The translations under genes and the position numbers were made by a program. The notes beneath the pieces were generated by a model, which saw only the letters and a program-made list of their open reading frames with translations, ran no database searches and had not been told where the DNA came from. This document shows, piece by piece, positions 17,314 to 27,446 of a DNA stretch of 64,000 nucleotides. Numbering within the stretch: the stretch's first letter is position 1; each line of letters starts with the position of its first letter. The stretch is from Pelagimonas sp. (GTDB lineage: Bacteria > Pseudomonadota > Alphaproteobacteria > Rhodobacterales > Rhodobacteraceae). The stretch spans positions 30,249 to 94,248 of the forward strand of contig JAOASD010000033.1 in NCBI GenBank assembly GCA_025210265.1, given 5' to 3'.

Positions 17314-18426
17314 ATGGATCTGTTTTCCCGTCTTGCTTCCATGTCCCTGATGGGGCTTTGCGCTCTGGCTGGGCCGGTTTCTGCCCAGTTGATCCAGACA
17401 CAGGCGGGGGTGATGCGCGCCGAACCGCTGGTCGAAGGTCTGTTCACGCCCTGGGCCTTTGCCACCTTGCCCGGTGGTACGATTCTGATCACCGAGCGCG
17501 ACGGCAGCATCCGCGCCCATGCAAACGGGCGGGATTGGGAAATCACCGAAGGCCTGCCGGACATCTGGGCCGACGGGCAGGGCGGTCTGCTGGACATCCT
17601 GGTGCCGCGCGACTTTGCCGAGACCCGCGAGATCTATCTGACCTTTTCCAAGAAACAGTTCATCCGCGGCGAAGCCACGGCGCTGTATCGTGCAAAACTC
17701 TCAGCCGATGAAACCCGGCTGGAGGATGGCGACACGGTTTTTGAAATCGCACGGGGCACGTTTGGCGGTTATCATTTTGGGTCACGCCTGATCGAAGGCC
17801 CGGACGGGGCGATTTACATGACCATCGGGGATCGCGGGGTGCCTGAGAGCGCGCAGGATACAGGCAATCACGCAGGCAGCGTGCTGCGCCTGACCCGCGA
17901 CGGTGATCCGATGCCGGGCAATCCGCTGGCGGATCAGCGCGGCGCGCAGGATGAAATCTGGTCTTTTGGTCATCGCAACCCGCAGGGCATGGGGTTTGAC
18001 GCGGCAGGCCAGCTTTGGACCGTAGAGCACGGGGCCAAGGGCGGCGACGAGGTGAACCGCATCACGCCCGGTGCCAATTACGGCTGGCCGGTGATTTCCT
18101 ATGGTGTGAATTACAACGGGACAAAGATTGGGGAAGGCACCGACAAGGCCGGGCTGGAACAGCCTGCGTTCTACTGGGATCCCTCCATCGCGCCTTCGGA
18201 CATGGTGTTCTATCAGGGCGCGGTGGCCGACTGGCAGGACGATCTGTTTGTCGGATCGCTGAAATTCGACATGATCTCGCGCCTTTCGGGCGAGCCCCTG
18301 CAAGAGGTCGAGCGGATTTCAGGCGCTGAAACCGTGCGCATCCGCGATGTGGACACAGGCCCGGATGGGATGCTGTGGTTTCTGAGCCAGGGCAATGGCG
18401 CGCTGTATCGCCTGGTGCCGGAATAA
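17314..18426 (+). CDS. PQQ-dependent sugar dehydrogenase-like protein
   Basis: This 370-residue secreted protein belongs to the glucose/sorbosone dehydrogenase (GSDH, YliI/Asd) family, six-bladed beta-propellers that bind PQQ and calcium in the periplasm and oxidise aldoses. It has a signal peptide ending in P-V-S-A-Q, then GLFTPWAFATLPGG, FGGYHFGSRL, SFGHRNPQGMGFD and WTVEHGAKGGDEVN, which are conserved blade and cofactor regions of the family. ATG at 17314 gives a clean signal peptide; an upstream ATG at 17230 does not. No PQQ synthesis genes are in the window. Confidence 0.88.
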   Translation: MDLFSRLASMSLMGLCALAGPVSAQLIQTQAGVMRAEPLVEGLFTPWAFATLPGGTILITERDGSIRAHANGRDWEITEGLPDIWADGQGGLLDILVPRDFAETREIYLTFSKKQFIRGEATALYRAKLSADETRLEDGDTVFEIARGTFGGYHFGSRLIEGPDGAIYMTIGDRGVPESAQDTGNHAGSVLRLTRDGDPMPGNPLADQRGAQDEIWSFGHRNPQGMGFDAAGQLWTVEHGAKGGDEVNRITPGANYGWPVISYGVNYNGTKIGEGTDKAGLEQPAFYWDPSIAPSDMVFYQGAVADWQDDLFVGSLKFDMISRLSGEPLQEVERISGAETVRIRDVDTGPDGMLWFLSQGNGALYRLVPE

Positions 18427-18427
18427 A

Positions 18428-18480
18428 CGAGGGGCTCTGCCCCTCGTGCTCCCCGGAGGTATTTTTACCAAGAAGAAGCG
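18428..18480 (+). repeat. Extragenic GC-rich repeat, copy 2
   Basis: Directly after the stop of the sugar dehydrogenase gene comes GAGGGGCTCTGCCCCTC (a short hairpin), then GTGCTCCCCGGAGGTATTT and a tail with CCAAGAAGAAG. It has the same architecture as the copies at 10270 and 19001. The hairpin may double as a terminator for the upstream gene. Confidence 0.7.
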
Positions 18481-18553
18481 CAGTGTGCGCTTGGCTTGAC
18501 CGTCCTGCGTCGGGGTGGTCTGCTTGGCGCATACTGGATTTAAGGAGTTTGTG

Positions 18554-18976
18554 ATGACATCTGTTTTTAGAAATATGGCTGCGGCGGTTGCGCTGATGCT
18601 GTCGGGCGCACCGGTACTGGCGCAGGATGGCATTTTTGACACTTATAAAGACATGCGCGACAGCATGGATCGTCTGATCCAGACCCGGAATATTCAGGAT
18701 CTGATGATCCGTTTCGGCGGTGCGGATGAAATGACCATCGAGTAGCTGAATGGGTTGGATGCACAGGTCGAGCAGCTGTATCCGCAGGATCTGGAGCATG
18801 TTGCGGTGATACGGCGTGTTGCCCATGAAAACGGGTTCTCGCAAGAGCTGCTCGCCTATTGGACCGGGACTGCCTACCTATACGCTTATGTGCTGTTTCA
18901 TGAGGTGGATGGGCAGGTCGTTGCCATTAATTTCCGGTTCAACAGCGATTTTTCAACGCTGAACGCGCTGCTGTGA
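18554..18976 (+). pseudogene. Secreted-protein gene interrupted by an in-frame amber codon
   Basis: A good ribosome site (AAGGAG) precedes ATG at 18554. The frame encodes a signal peptide ending in A-P-V-L-A-Q, then 40 mature residues up to DEMTIE and a TAG at 18743-18745. The same frame then stays open for 76 more codons (LNGLDAQVEQLYPQDLEHVAVIRRVA and on) to a TGA at 18974-18976. The composition is uniform across the stop, so this is one 140-codon gene with a nonsense change, for example CAG or GAG to TAG. I do not recognise the family. Alternatives are a sequencing error or amber readthrough. Confidence 0.75.
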
Positions 18977-19000
18977 CGGTTTCCTGACCTTTGAAACAAA

Positions 19001-19105
19001 GACGAGGGGCGTTGCCCCTGGTGCTCCCCAGGGTATTTTGAAAGCAGAGAAACCAGAAAAGGGCGCGGGCGCCTTGGCTTCTTTGCTTGTCAAATACCCA
19101 TTGCC
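19001..19105 (+). repeat. Extragenic repeat, copy 3, with an inverted partial copy
   Basis: GAGGGGCGTTGCCCCTGGTGCTCCCC is immediately followed by AGGGTATTTTGAAAGCAGAGAA. About 30 bases later comes the inverted form CTTCTTTGCTTGTCAAATACCC (19078-19099). The two halves could fold into a long hairpin between the broken gene and the convergent GlxA-type gene. Confidence 0.65.
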
Positions 19106-19116
19106 ATCCCTTTTGT

Positions 19117-20127
19117 TCAGACCGACAGCCTGGACGCCTGTGCGCCGCGTTCGCGGTAGGGGGTGGTGTTGTAATGCGCCCGGTAGCATTTGGAGAAATG
19201 GCTGGGCGAAGCAAAGCCGCAGGCCAGCGCCACGTTGATCACGCTCATATCCGTTTGCATCAGCAGGTTGCGTGCTTTTTGCAGGCGCAATTCCATGTAG
19301 TAGCGTTTGGGCGAGCGGTTCAGATAGCGGCGGAACAGGCGTTCCAGCTGGCGCGTGGACATGCCAACCTGCTGGGCCAAAACCGACGGGCTGATTGGCT
19401 CTTCGATATTGGTTTCCATCATCTGGATCACCTGGCTGAGCTTGGGGTGGCGCACGCCGATCCGGGTGGGCACGGACAGGCGCTGGGTGTCCTGGTCGGT
19501 GCGGATGCTGGAATAGATCTGCTGGTCCGCCACGGCGCTGGCGATTTCCTCGCCATGTTCATTGGCGATCATTTGCAGGAACAGGTCGATCGACGATGTG
19601 CCGCCGGCGGTGGTCATGCGGTTGCCATCAATCACAAAGACCGATTTGGTCAGGTCGACCTCTTCAAATTCTTCGGTAAAGCTGTCCTGGTTTTCCCAGT
19701 GGATCGTCGCGCGCTTGCCATCCAGCAGCCCGGCACGGGCCATGGAGTAAGCTGCGGTACACAGCCCGCCAATTGCCAGGCCTTTGCGCGATTCCCGGCG
19801 CAGCCAGTTCAGCAGGCGTTTTGAGGTTGCGCCTTGCACATCGGTGCCGCTGCACAACATCACCACATCGTCGCGGCGCAGCTCTTCCAGGTCGCCATCC
19901 ACCTCAAACACGGTGCCGGTTGAGCTGGTCACGGTGGTGCCGCCTTCGCTGACCAGCACCCATTCATACAGGGCAGCATCGCCCATGCGGTTTGCAAGCC
20001 GCAGGCAATCCAAGGCCGCCGCAAAAGACAGCAGCGTGAAATTATGCATCAGCACAAAGACAAAGCGGCGCGGCTTGGCCGGGGTCTCCATGAGTTCGAC
20101 GATCTGGCGCTTGCTGGGTGGGAGCAT
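19117..20127 (-). CDS. GlxA-type AraC transcriptional regulator
   Basis: This 336-residue regulator has an N-terminal DJ-1/PfpI-like ligand domain at about residues 20-190 ([25 protein letters not shown], then [16 protein letters not shown] where the nucleophile cysteine sits). Two AraC-type helix-turn-helix motifs lie at about 230-325 ([21 protein letters not shown] and [22 protein letters not shown]). This layout includes GbdR/CdhR, which sense glycine betaine or carnitine breakdown products. That would suit the N-methyl catabolism genes at 39.9 kb, but they are distant and the link is speculation. It diverges from the DAHP synthase gene. Confidence 0.85.
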   Translation of the reverse strand: MLPPSKRQIVELMETPAKPRRFVFVLMHNFTLLSFAAALDCLRLANRMGDAALYEWVLVSEGGTTVTSSTGTVFEVDGDLEELRRDDVVMLCSGTDVQGATSKRLLNWLRRESRKGLAIGGLCTAAYSMARAGLLDGKRATIHWENQDSFTEEFEEVDLTKSVFVIDGNRMTTAGGTSSIDLFLQMIANEHGEEIASAVADQQIYSSIRTDQDTQRLSVPTRIGVRHPKLSQVIQMMETNIEEPISPSVLAQQVGMSTRQLERLFRRYLNRSPKRYYMELRLQKARNLLMQTDMSVINVALACGFASPSHFSKCYRAHYNTTPYRERGAQASRLSV

Positions 20128-20344
20128 CTGGCGGCATCCTTCTCGCGGCGGTTGGCGGGGTGAATTTTTGGCGGAAATGACGAAAAAGCGACGCGACGTC
20201 CAGCCCCCCTATACCGAATTGGGCAGAACAGGACGTTTGCGTCAAGGGATGTCGCAAAAAACCTTGTTGGCCTTGGCCCTTTGGTTGCGCTACAGAACGG
20301 GGGTCCCGGTTGTCGGGATGTCCTATATTTTTTGGAGAAGACCA

Positions 20345-21715
20345 ATGAGTGACTGGCAGAAATCGAACTGGCGTGAACGTCCGCGGGTTCAGATGCCTGA
20401 CTATACGGATGAGGCCGCGCTGAACGCCGTCGAGGCACAGCTGACCAATTATCCGCCCCTGGTCTTTGCCGGCGAAGCGCGGCGCCTGAAATCGCATCTG
20501 GCGGCCGCTGGGCGCGGCGAGGCCTTTTTGCTGCAGGGTGGGGATTGCGCTGAAAGTTTTGAACAATTCAGCGCAGATGGCATCCGCGACACGTTCAAGG
20601 TGATGCTGCAGATGGCGATGGTGCTGACCTATGGGGCCAAGGTTCCGGTGGTCAAAGTCGGCCGCATGGCGGGCCAGTTCGCCAAGCCGCGCAGCGCCCC
20701 GACCGAGGTCGTCGATGGCGTCGAGCTGCCCAGCTATCGCGGTGACATCATCAACGAGCTGGACTTCACCGAAGCAGCCCGCATTCCTGATCCGAAAAAG
20801 ATGCTGCAGGCCTACACACAGGCGGCGGCGACGCTGAACCTGCTGCGCGCGTTTTCCACGGGCGGTTATGCGGATGTGAACCAGGTGCATCAGTGGACGC
20901 TGGGTTTTGTCGAAGGCGACAAGGCTTCAAAATATCGTGAGATGGCCGGGCGCATCACCGACACGCTGGATTTCATCACCGCCGCAGGTGTGCGCAGCGA
21001 ACAGGCGCATACGCTGCAGACCGTGGATTTCTACACCAGCCATGAATCGCTGCTGCTGGAATATGAAGAGGCGCTGACCCGTCTGGATTCCACCAGCGGC
21101 AAGTGGCTGGCGGGCTCTGGCCACATGATCTGGATCGGCGACCGCACGCGGCAGCCTGACGGCGCACATGTGGAATTTGCCCGTGGCGTGCTGAACCCGG
21201 TGGGTCTGAAATGCGGCCCGACCACCACGGCCGAAGATCTGAAACTGCTGATGGAGCGCCTGAACCCCACCAACGAAGAGGGCAAGCTGACCCTGATCGC
21301 GCGCTTTGGGGCGGGCAAGGTGGCCGAACATCTGCCGCGCCTGATCAAAGCCGTGCAGGAAGTGGGCGCCAATGTGACCTGGGTCTGCGACCCGATGCAT
21401 GGCAATACGATCAAATCCGCCACCGGTTACAAGACCCGCCCATTTGACTCGGTTCTGAAAGAGGTGCGCGAGTTCTTTGCCGTGCATCAGGCCGAGGGCA
21501 GCATCCCCGGCGGTGTGCATTTCGAGATGACCGGTCAGGACGTCACCGAATGCACCGGCGGCGTGCGCGACGTGACCGAAGAAGACCTGAGCGATCGTTA
21601 CCACACCGCGTGCGATCCGCGCCTGAACGCGTCGCAATCGCTGGAGCTGGCCTTCCTTGTGGCAGAAGAGCTGACCAATCTGCGCATGGCCAAGGCCGAA
21701 GCCGCCAGTGCCTAA
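20345..21715 (+). CDS. aroG: Class II DAHP synthase
   Basis: This 456-residue enzyme makes 3-deoxy-D-arabino-heptulosonate 7-phosphate from phosphoenolpyruvate and erythrose 4-phosphate, the first step of aromatic amino acid synthesis. Class II (plant and Mycobacterium type) is shown by [14 protein letters not shown] at the N-terminus, [11 protein letters not shown] near 66, [12 protein letters not shown] near 108, [10 protein letters not shown] near 283, [10 protein letters not shown] near 345 and [15 protein letters not shown] near 388. The cysteine in GGDCAESF and the downstream His/Glu/Asp are the metal ligands of this class. ATG at 20345 has TTGGAGAAG upstream; the longer open frame from 19784 is antisense to the regulator and was discarded. 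The gene symbol follows common usage. Confidence 0.95.
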   Translation: MSDWQKSNWRERPRVQMPDYTDEAALNAVEAQLTNYPPLVFAGEARRLKSHLAAAGRGEAFLLQGGDCAESFEQFSADGIRDTFKVMLQMAMVLTYGAKVPVVKVGRMAGQFAKPRSAPTEVVDGVELPSYRGDIINELDFTEAARIPDPKKMLQAYTQAAATLNLLRAFSTGGYADVNQVHQWTLGFVEGDKASKYREMAGRITDTLDFITAAGVRSEQAHTLQTVDFYTSHESLLLEYEEALTRLDSTSGKWLAGSGHMIWIGDRTRQPDGAHVEFARGVLNPVGLKCGPTTTAEDLKLLMERLNPTNEEGKLTLIARFGAGKVAEHLPRLIKAVQEVGANVTWVCDPMHGNTIKSATGYKTRPFDSVLKEVREFFAVHQAEGSIPGGVHFEMTGQDVTECTGGVRDVTEEDLSDRYHTACDPRLNASQSLELAFLVAEELTNLRMAKAEAASA

Positions 21716-21735
21716 GCGAATAAGTCGAAAAAATG

Positions 21736-21767
21736 AAAGGGACGGGTCAGTCACCCGTCCCTTTTTT
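21736..21767 (+). terminator. Terminator of the DAHP synthase gene
   Basis: AAAGGGACGGGT (21736-21747), loop CAGTC, ACCCGTCCCTTTTTT (21753-21767). This is a perfect stem with a T-run, 20 bases after the stop codon. Confidence 0.93.
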
Positions 21768-21895
21768 CTGGCTTTCATAAATGCCCCCGCATGAAAGCCA
21801 TGGTGCCAGAGCTGCAAAACCGGCACTTTTATCCTGTCAGACTGACCTGCTTTGTTTAACTTTTCATTGCAGGTGTCAGAAATTATTGCCTTATT

Positions 21896-22630
21896 TTAAT
21901 CGTTGGACACAATCAGTTTCAGATGGCCGCGCTGTGCCAGCGCCGGTTTTTCCTGCGCGGCTGCTTGCATCTGATCCACCTGTTCATACCCTGCACGGGC
22001 CTCGGCGAAACCGGGCAGGCGGCGGTGCTGTGTGCCTTCTAGGGCGGCGGGTGTGCCGGGCAGCGGGGCCAGAACGCCGGGTTTCAGGGCCGGGGTGACT
22101 TCGATGCTGGTGATCTTGAACCGGCGCGGCGTGCGCCCGATCCGGCCTTTGGTGACCAGCGCGCCCAGGCCCCGGCTGACATCGCCGAAATCCGACCGCA
22201 GGGGCATCAGGATCATGTGGCCTTCGATGGCGGGTTTGCCGAACCCATCATCCGCGCGCAGCGTCAGATGGACAATCGACGGTTCGGCAAAAAGGCGTTC
22301 AACGGCCTGACCGAACCGCTCGCGGTCGCCAGGGCTGATCAGGCTGGACAGCGGCATCCCCGACACCTGCATCCCCATCAGGTCCGACAGATGCGACCCC
22401 GCGACCCGCAGCTTGGCCATGGAGGGGGCGATTTTTTCCAGCAGAAAGGCGTTTTCCAGCGCGCTTTCAATGCCACGCGGATCGACCTGGCTGCGCAGCG
22501 GTACCTGTTCGTCGCCGCATAGGCCCAGCCAATAGCTTTCGACCGTTTTGATCGGGGCCAGGTTGCGGGTTTTTTCATGGTCGGTCATCGACAGGATACC
22601 GCGCCCATTTCCACCTTTGCTACCAAACAT
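21896..22630 (-). CDS. PAS_5-domain protein
   Basis: This 244-residue cytosolic protein matches the alphaproteobacterial PAS_5 family. Characteristic segments are ESYWLGLCGDEQVPLRSQVDPRGIE, ALENAFLLEKIAPSMAKLRVAGSHL and GMPLSSLISPGDRERF, in a single PAS-like core at about residues 25-160. It has no output domain; the C-terminal third is Pro/Ala-rich and ends in HLKLIVSND. The function is unknown. ATG at 22630 is chosen for its AAGGAG ribosome site; an upstream ATG at 22672 adds 14 residues without support. It stands alone, divergent from yicC. Confidence 0.82.
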   Translation of the reverse strand: MFGSKGGNGRGILSMTDHEKTRNLAPIKTVESYWLGLCGDEQVPLRSQVDPRGIESALENAFLLEKIAPSMAKLRVAGSHLSDLMGMQVSGMPLSSLISPGDRERFGQAVERLFAEPSIVHLTLRADDGFGKPAIEGHMILMPLRSDFGDVSRGLGALVTKGRIGRTPRRFKITSIEVTPALKPGVLAPLPGTPAALEGTQHRRLPGFAEARAGYEQVDQMQAAAQEKPALAQRGHLKLIVSND

Positions 22631-22900
22631 CGTCCTGCTCCTTGCGATGTGCGGTTGGATGAGCCCCATCATCGAACCGCCAGAATTTACTTAACAAAAC
22701 CTTTCTAACAGGGTTTGCATCAAATTTCGCCTCAATTGTCACTCAAAGGTTAACGGATCTGGGGGAACGGGGCCTGAACATCCTGATGAAACCCCTTGTT
22801 TTCATGGTCTTACCTTTCAAATTTTAGCGGGATAAAGCAATCTTGCTTAACGCGCGCGGGGGCGATACCCCGGTGCAGGGTCAACAAACAGGAGGCAGCC

Positions 22901-23791
22901 ATGCGGCAATCCATGACCGGTTTCGCGGCGGTTCAGGGCACGGGTGCGGGGTTTGCCTGGACCTGGGAATTGCGCGGGGTGAATGGCAAAGGGCTGGATT
23001 TGCGCCTGCGGCTGCCCGATTGGGTCGAGGGGTTGGAGGCGGCGCTGCGCGCGCGTCTGAGTGACGCGCTGGCGCGGGGCAATGTGCAGGTCTCGCTGCG
23101 CCTGTCACGGGACGAGACCGAGGCCGCCGCGCGGCTTGACCCCGTGCAACTGGACGGGTTGCTGCGTGCCATGGCGGGGATCGAAGCCGCCGCGATGGAG
23201 GCGGGCGTGTCCCTTGCTCCTTCGACCTCGGCGCAGATTCTGTCGCAGAAAGGCGTGCTGACTCAGGACGCGCCCGAAGCCGATCAAAAGGCATTGCTGG
23301 CGGAATTGCTGACGGATTTTGACGCAGCCCTTGCTGCGTTTTGCGAAATGCGCGCCAGCGAAGGCGCAGCCATGGCCTCGGTCCTGGACGGTCAATTGAC
23401 CCGCATCGCCGAATTGACCGCAACCGCCGCCGGGCAACTGGAGGCCCGCGCCACGGCGCAATCGGACCGGCTGCGCGCACAGCTGGCGCGGGTCATGGCG
23501 AACACAGACGGGGTGGATGAGGCACGGCTGGCGCAGGAACTGGCGCTGATCGCGGTGAAATCCGACGTGACCGAAGAGCTGGACCGCCTGCGCGCCCATG
23601 TGGATGCGGCGCGCGATCTGCTGGCCAGCGACGGCCCGGTGGGCCGCAAGCTGGATTTTCTGATGCAGGAATTTAACCGCGAGGCAAATACGCTTTGCTC
23701 CAAATCGCAGGATGCGGCATTGACGGCCACGGGGCTGGAGTTGAAAACCGTGATCGACCAGATGCGCGAGCAGGTCCAGAACGTAGAATAG
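22901..23791 (+). CDS. yicC: YicC-family endoribonuclease
   Basis: This 296-residue protein opens [13 protein letters not shown] and carries [18 protein letters not shown], the conserved YicC N-terminal motifs. The C-terminal domain ends with [28 protein letters not shown] and [17 protein letters not shown], the DUF1732 signature. Members of this family are recently recognised endoribonucleases affecting small-RNA stability. The start at 22901 has a strong AGGAGG. It is followed after eight bases by gmk, a conserved pairing in many proteobacteria. Confidence 0.93.
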   Translation: MRQSMTGFAAVQGTGAGFAWTWELRGVNGKGLDLRLRLPDWVEGLEAALRARLSDALARGNVQVSLRLSRDETEAAARLDPVQLDGLLRAMAGIEAAAMEAGVSLAPSTSAQILSQKGVLTQDAPEADQKALLAELLTDFDAALAAFCEMRASEGAAMASVLDGQLTRIAELTATAAGQLEARATAQSDRLRAQLARVMANTDGVDEARLAQELALIAVKSDVTEELDRLRAHVDAARDLLASDGPVGRKLDFLMQEFNREANTLCSKSQDAALTATGLELKTVIDQMREQVQNVE

Positions 23792-23799
23792 GACAGATC

Positions 23800-24441
23800 A
23801 TGACCGACCGCCGGGGACTTCTTATCATTTTGTCTTCGCCCTCTGGGGCGGGGAAATCAACGCTGTCGCGGCGGCTGCTGGACTGGGATCCCTCCCTGTC
23901 CTTTTCGGTCTCTGCCACGACCCGCGCGCCGCGTCCGGGCGAAGAGGATGGCGTGCATTACCATTTTATGAGCGAAGACGGGTTCAAACGCGACGTGGCC
24001 GAAGATGGGATGCTGGAACACGCCCATGTGTTCGGCAATTTCTACGGCAGCCCGCGCGCGCCGGTGCAGACCGCCATTGACGAGGGCCGCGACGTGCTGT
24101 TCGACATTGACTGGCAGGGCGCGCAGCAGATCCGCAACTCGGCGCTGGGGCAGCACACGCTGTCGATCTTTATCCTGCCGCCTTCGATCCCGGAACTGCA
24201 TCGCCGGCTGGTGTCGCGCGGGCAGGACAGCGACGAAGTGATTTCCAAACGGATGCAGAAAAGCTGGGACGAGATCAGCCATTGGGGCAGCTATGATTAC
24301 GTGCTGGTGAATGACGATCTGGATCGCAGCTTTGACGATCTGAAAACCATCGTGACGGCCACCCGTCTGCGGCGCCTGCAGCAGCCCGCTCTGGTCGAAC
24401 ATGTGCGCAAGCTGCAAGGCGAATTTGAGGAGCTCTCATGA
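23800..24441 (+). CDS. gmk: Guanylate kinase
   Basis: This 213-residue enzyme phosphorylates GMP to GDP with ATP. The P-loop is [10 protein letters not shown] with K19. [21 protein letters not shown] forms the GMP-binding region near residue 37, and [13 protein letters not shown] near 102 carries further conserved acidic residues. Its length is normal for the family. ATG at 23800 follows yicC closely, and its stop overlaps the next start (ATGA), so yicC, gmk and the carbonic anhydrase-like gene are probably one transcript. Confidence 0.96.
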   Translation: MTDRRGLLIILSSPSGAGKSTLSRRLLDWDPSLSFSVSATTRAPRPGEEDGVHYHFMSEDGFKRDVAEDGMLEHAHVFGNFYGSPRAPVQTAIDEGRDVLFDIDWQGAQQIRNSALGQHTLSIFILPPSIPELHRRLVSRGQDSDEVISKRMQKSWDEISHWGSYDYVLVNDDLDRSFDDLKTIVTATRLRRLQQPALVEHVRKLQGEFEELS

Positions 24442-24959
24442 CACTTTATGCTTTGGATCAGATTGCCCCGGTGGTGGAAGACAGCGCCTGGGTGGCACCG
24501 GATGCCAATGTGATCGGCAATGTTGTGCTGGAGGCGAAATCGAGCGTCTGGTTCGGCTGTACCCTGCGCGGTGACAATGAGGAAATCCGCGTGGGTGCGG
24601 GCAGCAATGTGCAGGAAAATGTCATCTGCCACACGGATATTGGCTATCCGCTGGTGATCGGCGCGGGCTGCACCATTGGCCACAAGGCGATGCTGCATGG
24701 CTGTATCCTGGGGGAAAACACGCTGATCGGGATGGGGGCCACGGTGCTGAACGGGGCCAAGATCGGCAAGAATTGTCTGATCGGGGCCGGTGCGCTGATT
24801 CCCGAGGGCAAGGAAATTCCCGATGGCAGTCTGGTGATGGGGATGCCCGGCAAGGTGGTGCGCCAGCTGGATGAGGCCGCGATCGAGGGGCTGCGCCGCT
24901 CGGCCATGGGCTATCAGCTGAACGCGCAGCGGTTCCGGCAGGAATTGCGCGCGCTGTGA
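24438..24959 (+). CDS. Gamma carbonic anhydrase-like protein
   Basis: This 173-residue left-handed beta-helix protein has hexapeptide repeats ([38 protein letters not shown]) and the three candidate zinc-ligand histidines H65, H82 and H87 of the gamma class. Such proteins form trimers. Some hydrate CO2, while others (the YrdA/PaaY-like group) are thioesterases or lack activity. The C-terminal helix ([21 protein letters not shown]) is typical. It overlaps the gmk stop codon. Confidence 0.9.
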   Translation: MTLYALDQIAPVVEDSAWVAPDANVIGNVVLEAKSSVWFGCTLRGDNEEIRVGAGSNVQENVICHTDIGYPLVIGAGCTIGHKAMLHGCILGENTLIGMGATVLNGAKIGKNCLIGAGALIPEGKEIPDGSLVMGMPGKVVRQLDEAAIEGLRRSAMGYQLNAQRFRQELRAL

Positions 24960-25043
24960 TCCGGGGCGGCACAGGTTGGGCTGCGTCTGGTCTGGCCGCG
25001 TCTCAGGCCTAGATAGCGGGCCAAAAGCAAGACAGGAAGCGTC

Positions 25044-26222
25044 ATGAAACCCACCCTCCAAAGACCCTATGTGCCGCCCATGGGCGCGTCGCGTCCGATT
25101 GTGTCACCGCTGATGCCGTCGGTGGCCTATGCCAGTGACGACCCGGACCGGCTGGATGATCTGTATGAGGGGCGCGACACGGGGCATAGCTATGCGCGTG
25201 AGGGCCATCCCAATGCGGATCTGCTGGCGGCGCGGCTGGACGCGATGGAGGGGCTGACGGGTGGGATTGTCACCGGGTCGGGCATGGCGGCAGTGGCTGC
25301 CGTCCTGTTGGGGCTGTGTTCGGCAGGCGATCATGTGATTGGCGGCAACCAGCTATACGGGCGGTCCCTGCGCATGATGACCGAGGATCTGCCGCGTCTT
25401 GGGATCGGCGTGGATCTGGTGGATCCGACTGATCTGGCCGCGCTGGAGGCGGCGCTGCGCCCCGAGACCAAGCTGGTTCTGATCGAGGTTCTGTCCAACC
25501 CAACCCTGCGCGTGGCGGATCTGGAGGGGATTGCGGCACTGTGCAAGGCGCGCGGTGTTTTGCTGGCGGTGGACAACACCTTTACCACGCCTGCGCTGCT
25601 GCGCCCGGCGGATCTGGGCGCGGATATTGTCATTCAGTCTGTGACCAAGCTGCTGGCCGGGCACAGTGATGTGACGCTGGGCTGGGTTGCAGCGCGGGAT
25701 CCGGCGTTGAACGAGCGGATGCGGGTCTTTGCTGTGACCACAGGCATGACGCCCAGCCCGTTTGACTGCTGGCTGGCGGAACGCGGTCTGGCGACCTTTG
25801 ATCTGCGGTTTGCCCGTGCGCAGGACACGGCAGCGGCGCTGGCGGATTGGCTGGTGGAGCAGCCCGGCGTGCAGCGGGTTCTGTACCCGACGCGGCCCGA
25901 TCACCCGGATCACAATCGCGCGCTGGCGCTGCTGGGCGGGCAGGGCGGCAATATGCTGAGCTTTGAGATCGCGGGCGGGCGCGCTGCGGCCAATGGCTTT
26001 GCCCGTGCGGCAGATGGCATCGCCTTTGCGCCCACGCTGGGCGATGTGGGCAGCACGCTGTCGCACCCGCCTTCATCCTCGCATCGCGCGCTGAGCGTCG
26101 AGGGGCGCGCCGCGCTTGGCATTTCCGAGGGGTTCTTTCGCCTGTCTGTGGGGCTCGAAGATCCCGATGCATTGAAAACCTGCATCGCCGCAGGTCTGGT
26201 GGCGGCTGAGGCCGCGTCATGA
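25044..26222 (+). CDS. Cystathionine gamma-synthase/lyase family PLP enzyme
   Basis: This 392-residue fold-type I PLP enzyme belongs to the Cys/Met metabolism family. The Schiff-base lysine is K202 in SVTKLLAGHSDV. YAREGHPNADLLAARLDAMEG near residue 52 and GSGMAAVAAVLLGLCSAGDHV near 77 match the phosphate-binding region. It could be a cystathionine gamma-lyase, methionine gamma-lyase or O-acylhomoserine sulfhydrylase; family motifs alone do not decide. It overlaps phoR by four bases (ATGA), yet no functional tie to phosphate is known. Confidence 0.85.
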   Translation: MKPTLQRPYVPPMGASRPIVSPLMPSVAYASDDPDRLDDLYEGRDTGHSYAREGHPNADLLAARLDAMEGLTGGIVTGSGMAAVAAVLLGLCSAGDHVIGGNQLYGRSLRMMTEDLPRLGIGVDLVDPTDLAALEAALRPETKLVLIEVLSNPTLRVADLEGIAALCKARGVLLAVDNTFTTPALLRPADLGADIVIQSVTKLLAGHSDVTLGWVAARDPALNERMRVFAVTTGMTPSPFDCWLAERGLATFDLRFARAQDTAAALADWLVEQPGVQRVLYPTRPDHPDHNRALALLGGQGGNMLSFEIAGGRAAANGFARAADGIAFAPTLGDVGSTLSHPPSSSHRALSVEGRAALGISEGFFRLSVGLEDPDALKTCIAAGLVAAEAAS

Positions 26223-27256
26223 ACACGGTAGCGCAGATGCTGGCGGCGGTGCCGCTGCCGGCGCTTTTGATCCGGCGGGATGAACGCATTGAGGCCGCCA
26301 ATACCGGGGCCGAAGATTTGCTGGGCGCGGATCTGGCGGGGCGGCATTTTATCACCGCGCTGCGCCAGCCCGCGCTGCTGGACGCAATCGAAGCCTGTCT
26401 GCGCAAAGGCGAGCCGCGCGAGGCGACATATCTGACCAATGACGGCGAACAGGACACCAGTTTTGAGGTCACGGCCCGCCCGGTGCCTCTGGAACAGGGA
26501 CGCATCGCCGCGCTGGTCTGTTTCCGCGATGTGACCCATCTGGCGCAGGCCGGACAGATGCGCCGCGATTTTGTCGCCAATGTCAGCCATGAATTGCGCA
26601 CACCGCTGACCGCGCTGATCGGGTTTATCGAAACGCTGAAAGGCCCGGCGTTGAATGACGACACCGCGCGGATGCGGTTTCTGGACATCATGGAGCGCGA
26701 ATCCCTGCGGATGAACCGCCTGGTCGGGGATTTGCTGTCCCTCAGCCGGGTGGAGGCCGAAGAGCGCGTGCGCCCCACCGACCGGGTTGACCCTTCGGAA
26801 CTGATCCGCTCGACGTTGAACGGGTTGCAACCGCTGGCGGATGAGGCTGGGGTGCGCCTGAGCAGCCAGCTGCCCGAAGGTCTGTTCGACATCAATGGCG
26901 ATCCCGATCAGCTGCGTCAGGTGCTGACCAACCTGATCGAGAACGGCATCAAATATTCGGGGCAGGGGGCGGATGTGACCGTCACCCTGAGCGCGCCGGA
27001 TTACGAACCGCGCCTGCGGATGCAGGGTATTCATATCGACGTGCGCGACAGCGGTCCGGGCATTGATCCGCTGCATATCCCGCGCCTGACCGAACGGTTT
27101 TACCGTGTCGACACCCATCGGTCGCGGGAAAAGGGCGGCACCGGGCTGGGTCTGGCCATCGTCAAACATATTATCAGCCGCCATCGCGGCCGTCTGGCGA
27201 TTTTCAGCAAGCCGGGCATGGGCAGCCGATTCCGTGTGACGCTGCCTGCGGAATAA
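26219..27256 (+). CDS. phoR: Soluble PhoR-type sensor histidine kinase
   Basis: This 345-residue kinase has a PAS-like domain at about residues 5-105, the phosphoacceptor HisKA motif FVANVSHELRTPLTAL with H124, and a HATPase_c domain. The latter shows NLIENGIKYSG (N box), DSGPGID (G1), FYRVD (F box) and GGTGLGLAIVKHI (G2). No hydrophobic membrane segment is present, unlike the E. coli protein, so sensing must come through contact with the Pst-PhoU complex. It phosphorylates PhoB, encoded 6 kb downstream at the other end of the pst block. The next gene, pstS, has its own Pho-box promoter. Confidence 0.9.
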   Translation: MNTVAQMLAAVPLPALLIRRDERIEAANTGAEDLLGADLAGRHFITALRQPALLDAIEACLRKGEPREATYLTNDGEQDTSFEVTARPVPLEQGRIAALVCFRDVTHLAQAGQMRRDFVANVSHELRTPLTALIGFIETLKGPALNDDTARMRFLDIMERESLRMNRLVGDLLSLSRVEAEERVRPTDRVDPSELIRSTLNGLQPLADEAGVRLSSQLPEGLFDINGDPDQLRQVLTNLIENGIKYSGQGADVTVTLSAPDYEPRLRMQGIHIDVRDSGPGIDPLHIPRLTERFYRVDTHRSREKGGTGLGLAIVKHIISRHRGRLAIFSKPGMGSRFRVTLPAE

Positions 27257-27446
27257 CTGTGTTACAAATCTGGATCTGACCGGGCTGGTCTGTGATTTTG
27301 CAGGATGCGCGCAAAAGTTGTAGGGCTGTGCCTGGCCGTGCCGTGGGAATTTCCCCTGACCGTAGGTGTTTGATTTTAAATGTCATTTTAGGCATTCCCA
27401 AATTGCATGGCCGCTCTGATGTAAAAAAATAGGCGAAATTTGTCTG

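Noticed and set aside
19784..20344. N-terminal extension making DAHP synthase 643 residues long
   Set aside because: The extension is antisense to the GlxA-type regulator and its promoter. The ATG at 20345 has a ribosome site and gives the normal class II length.
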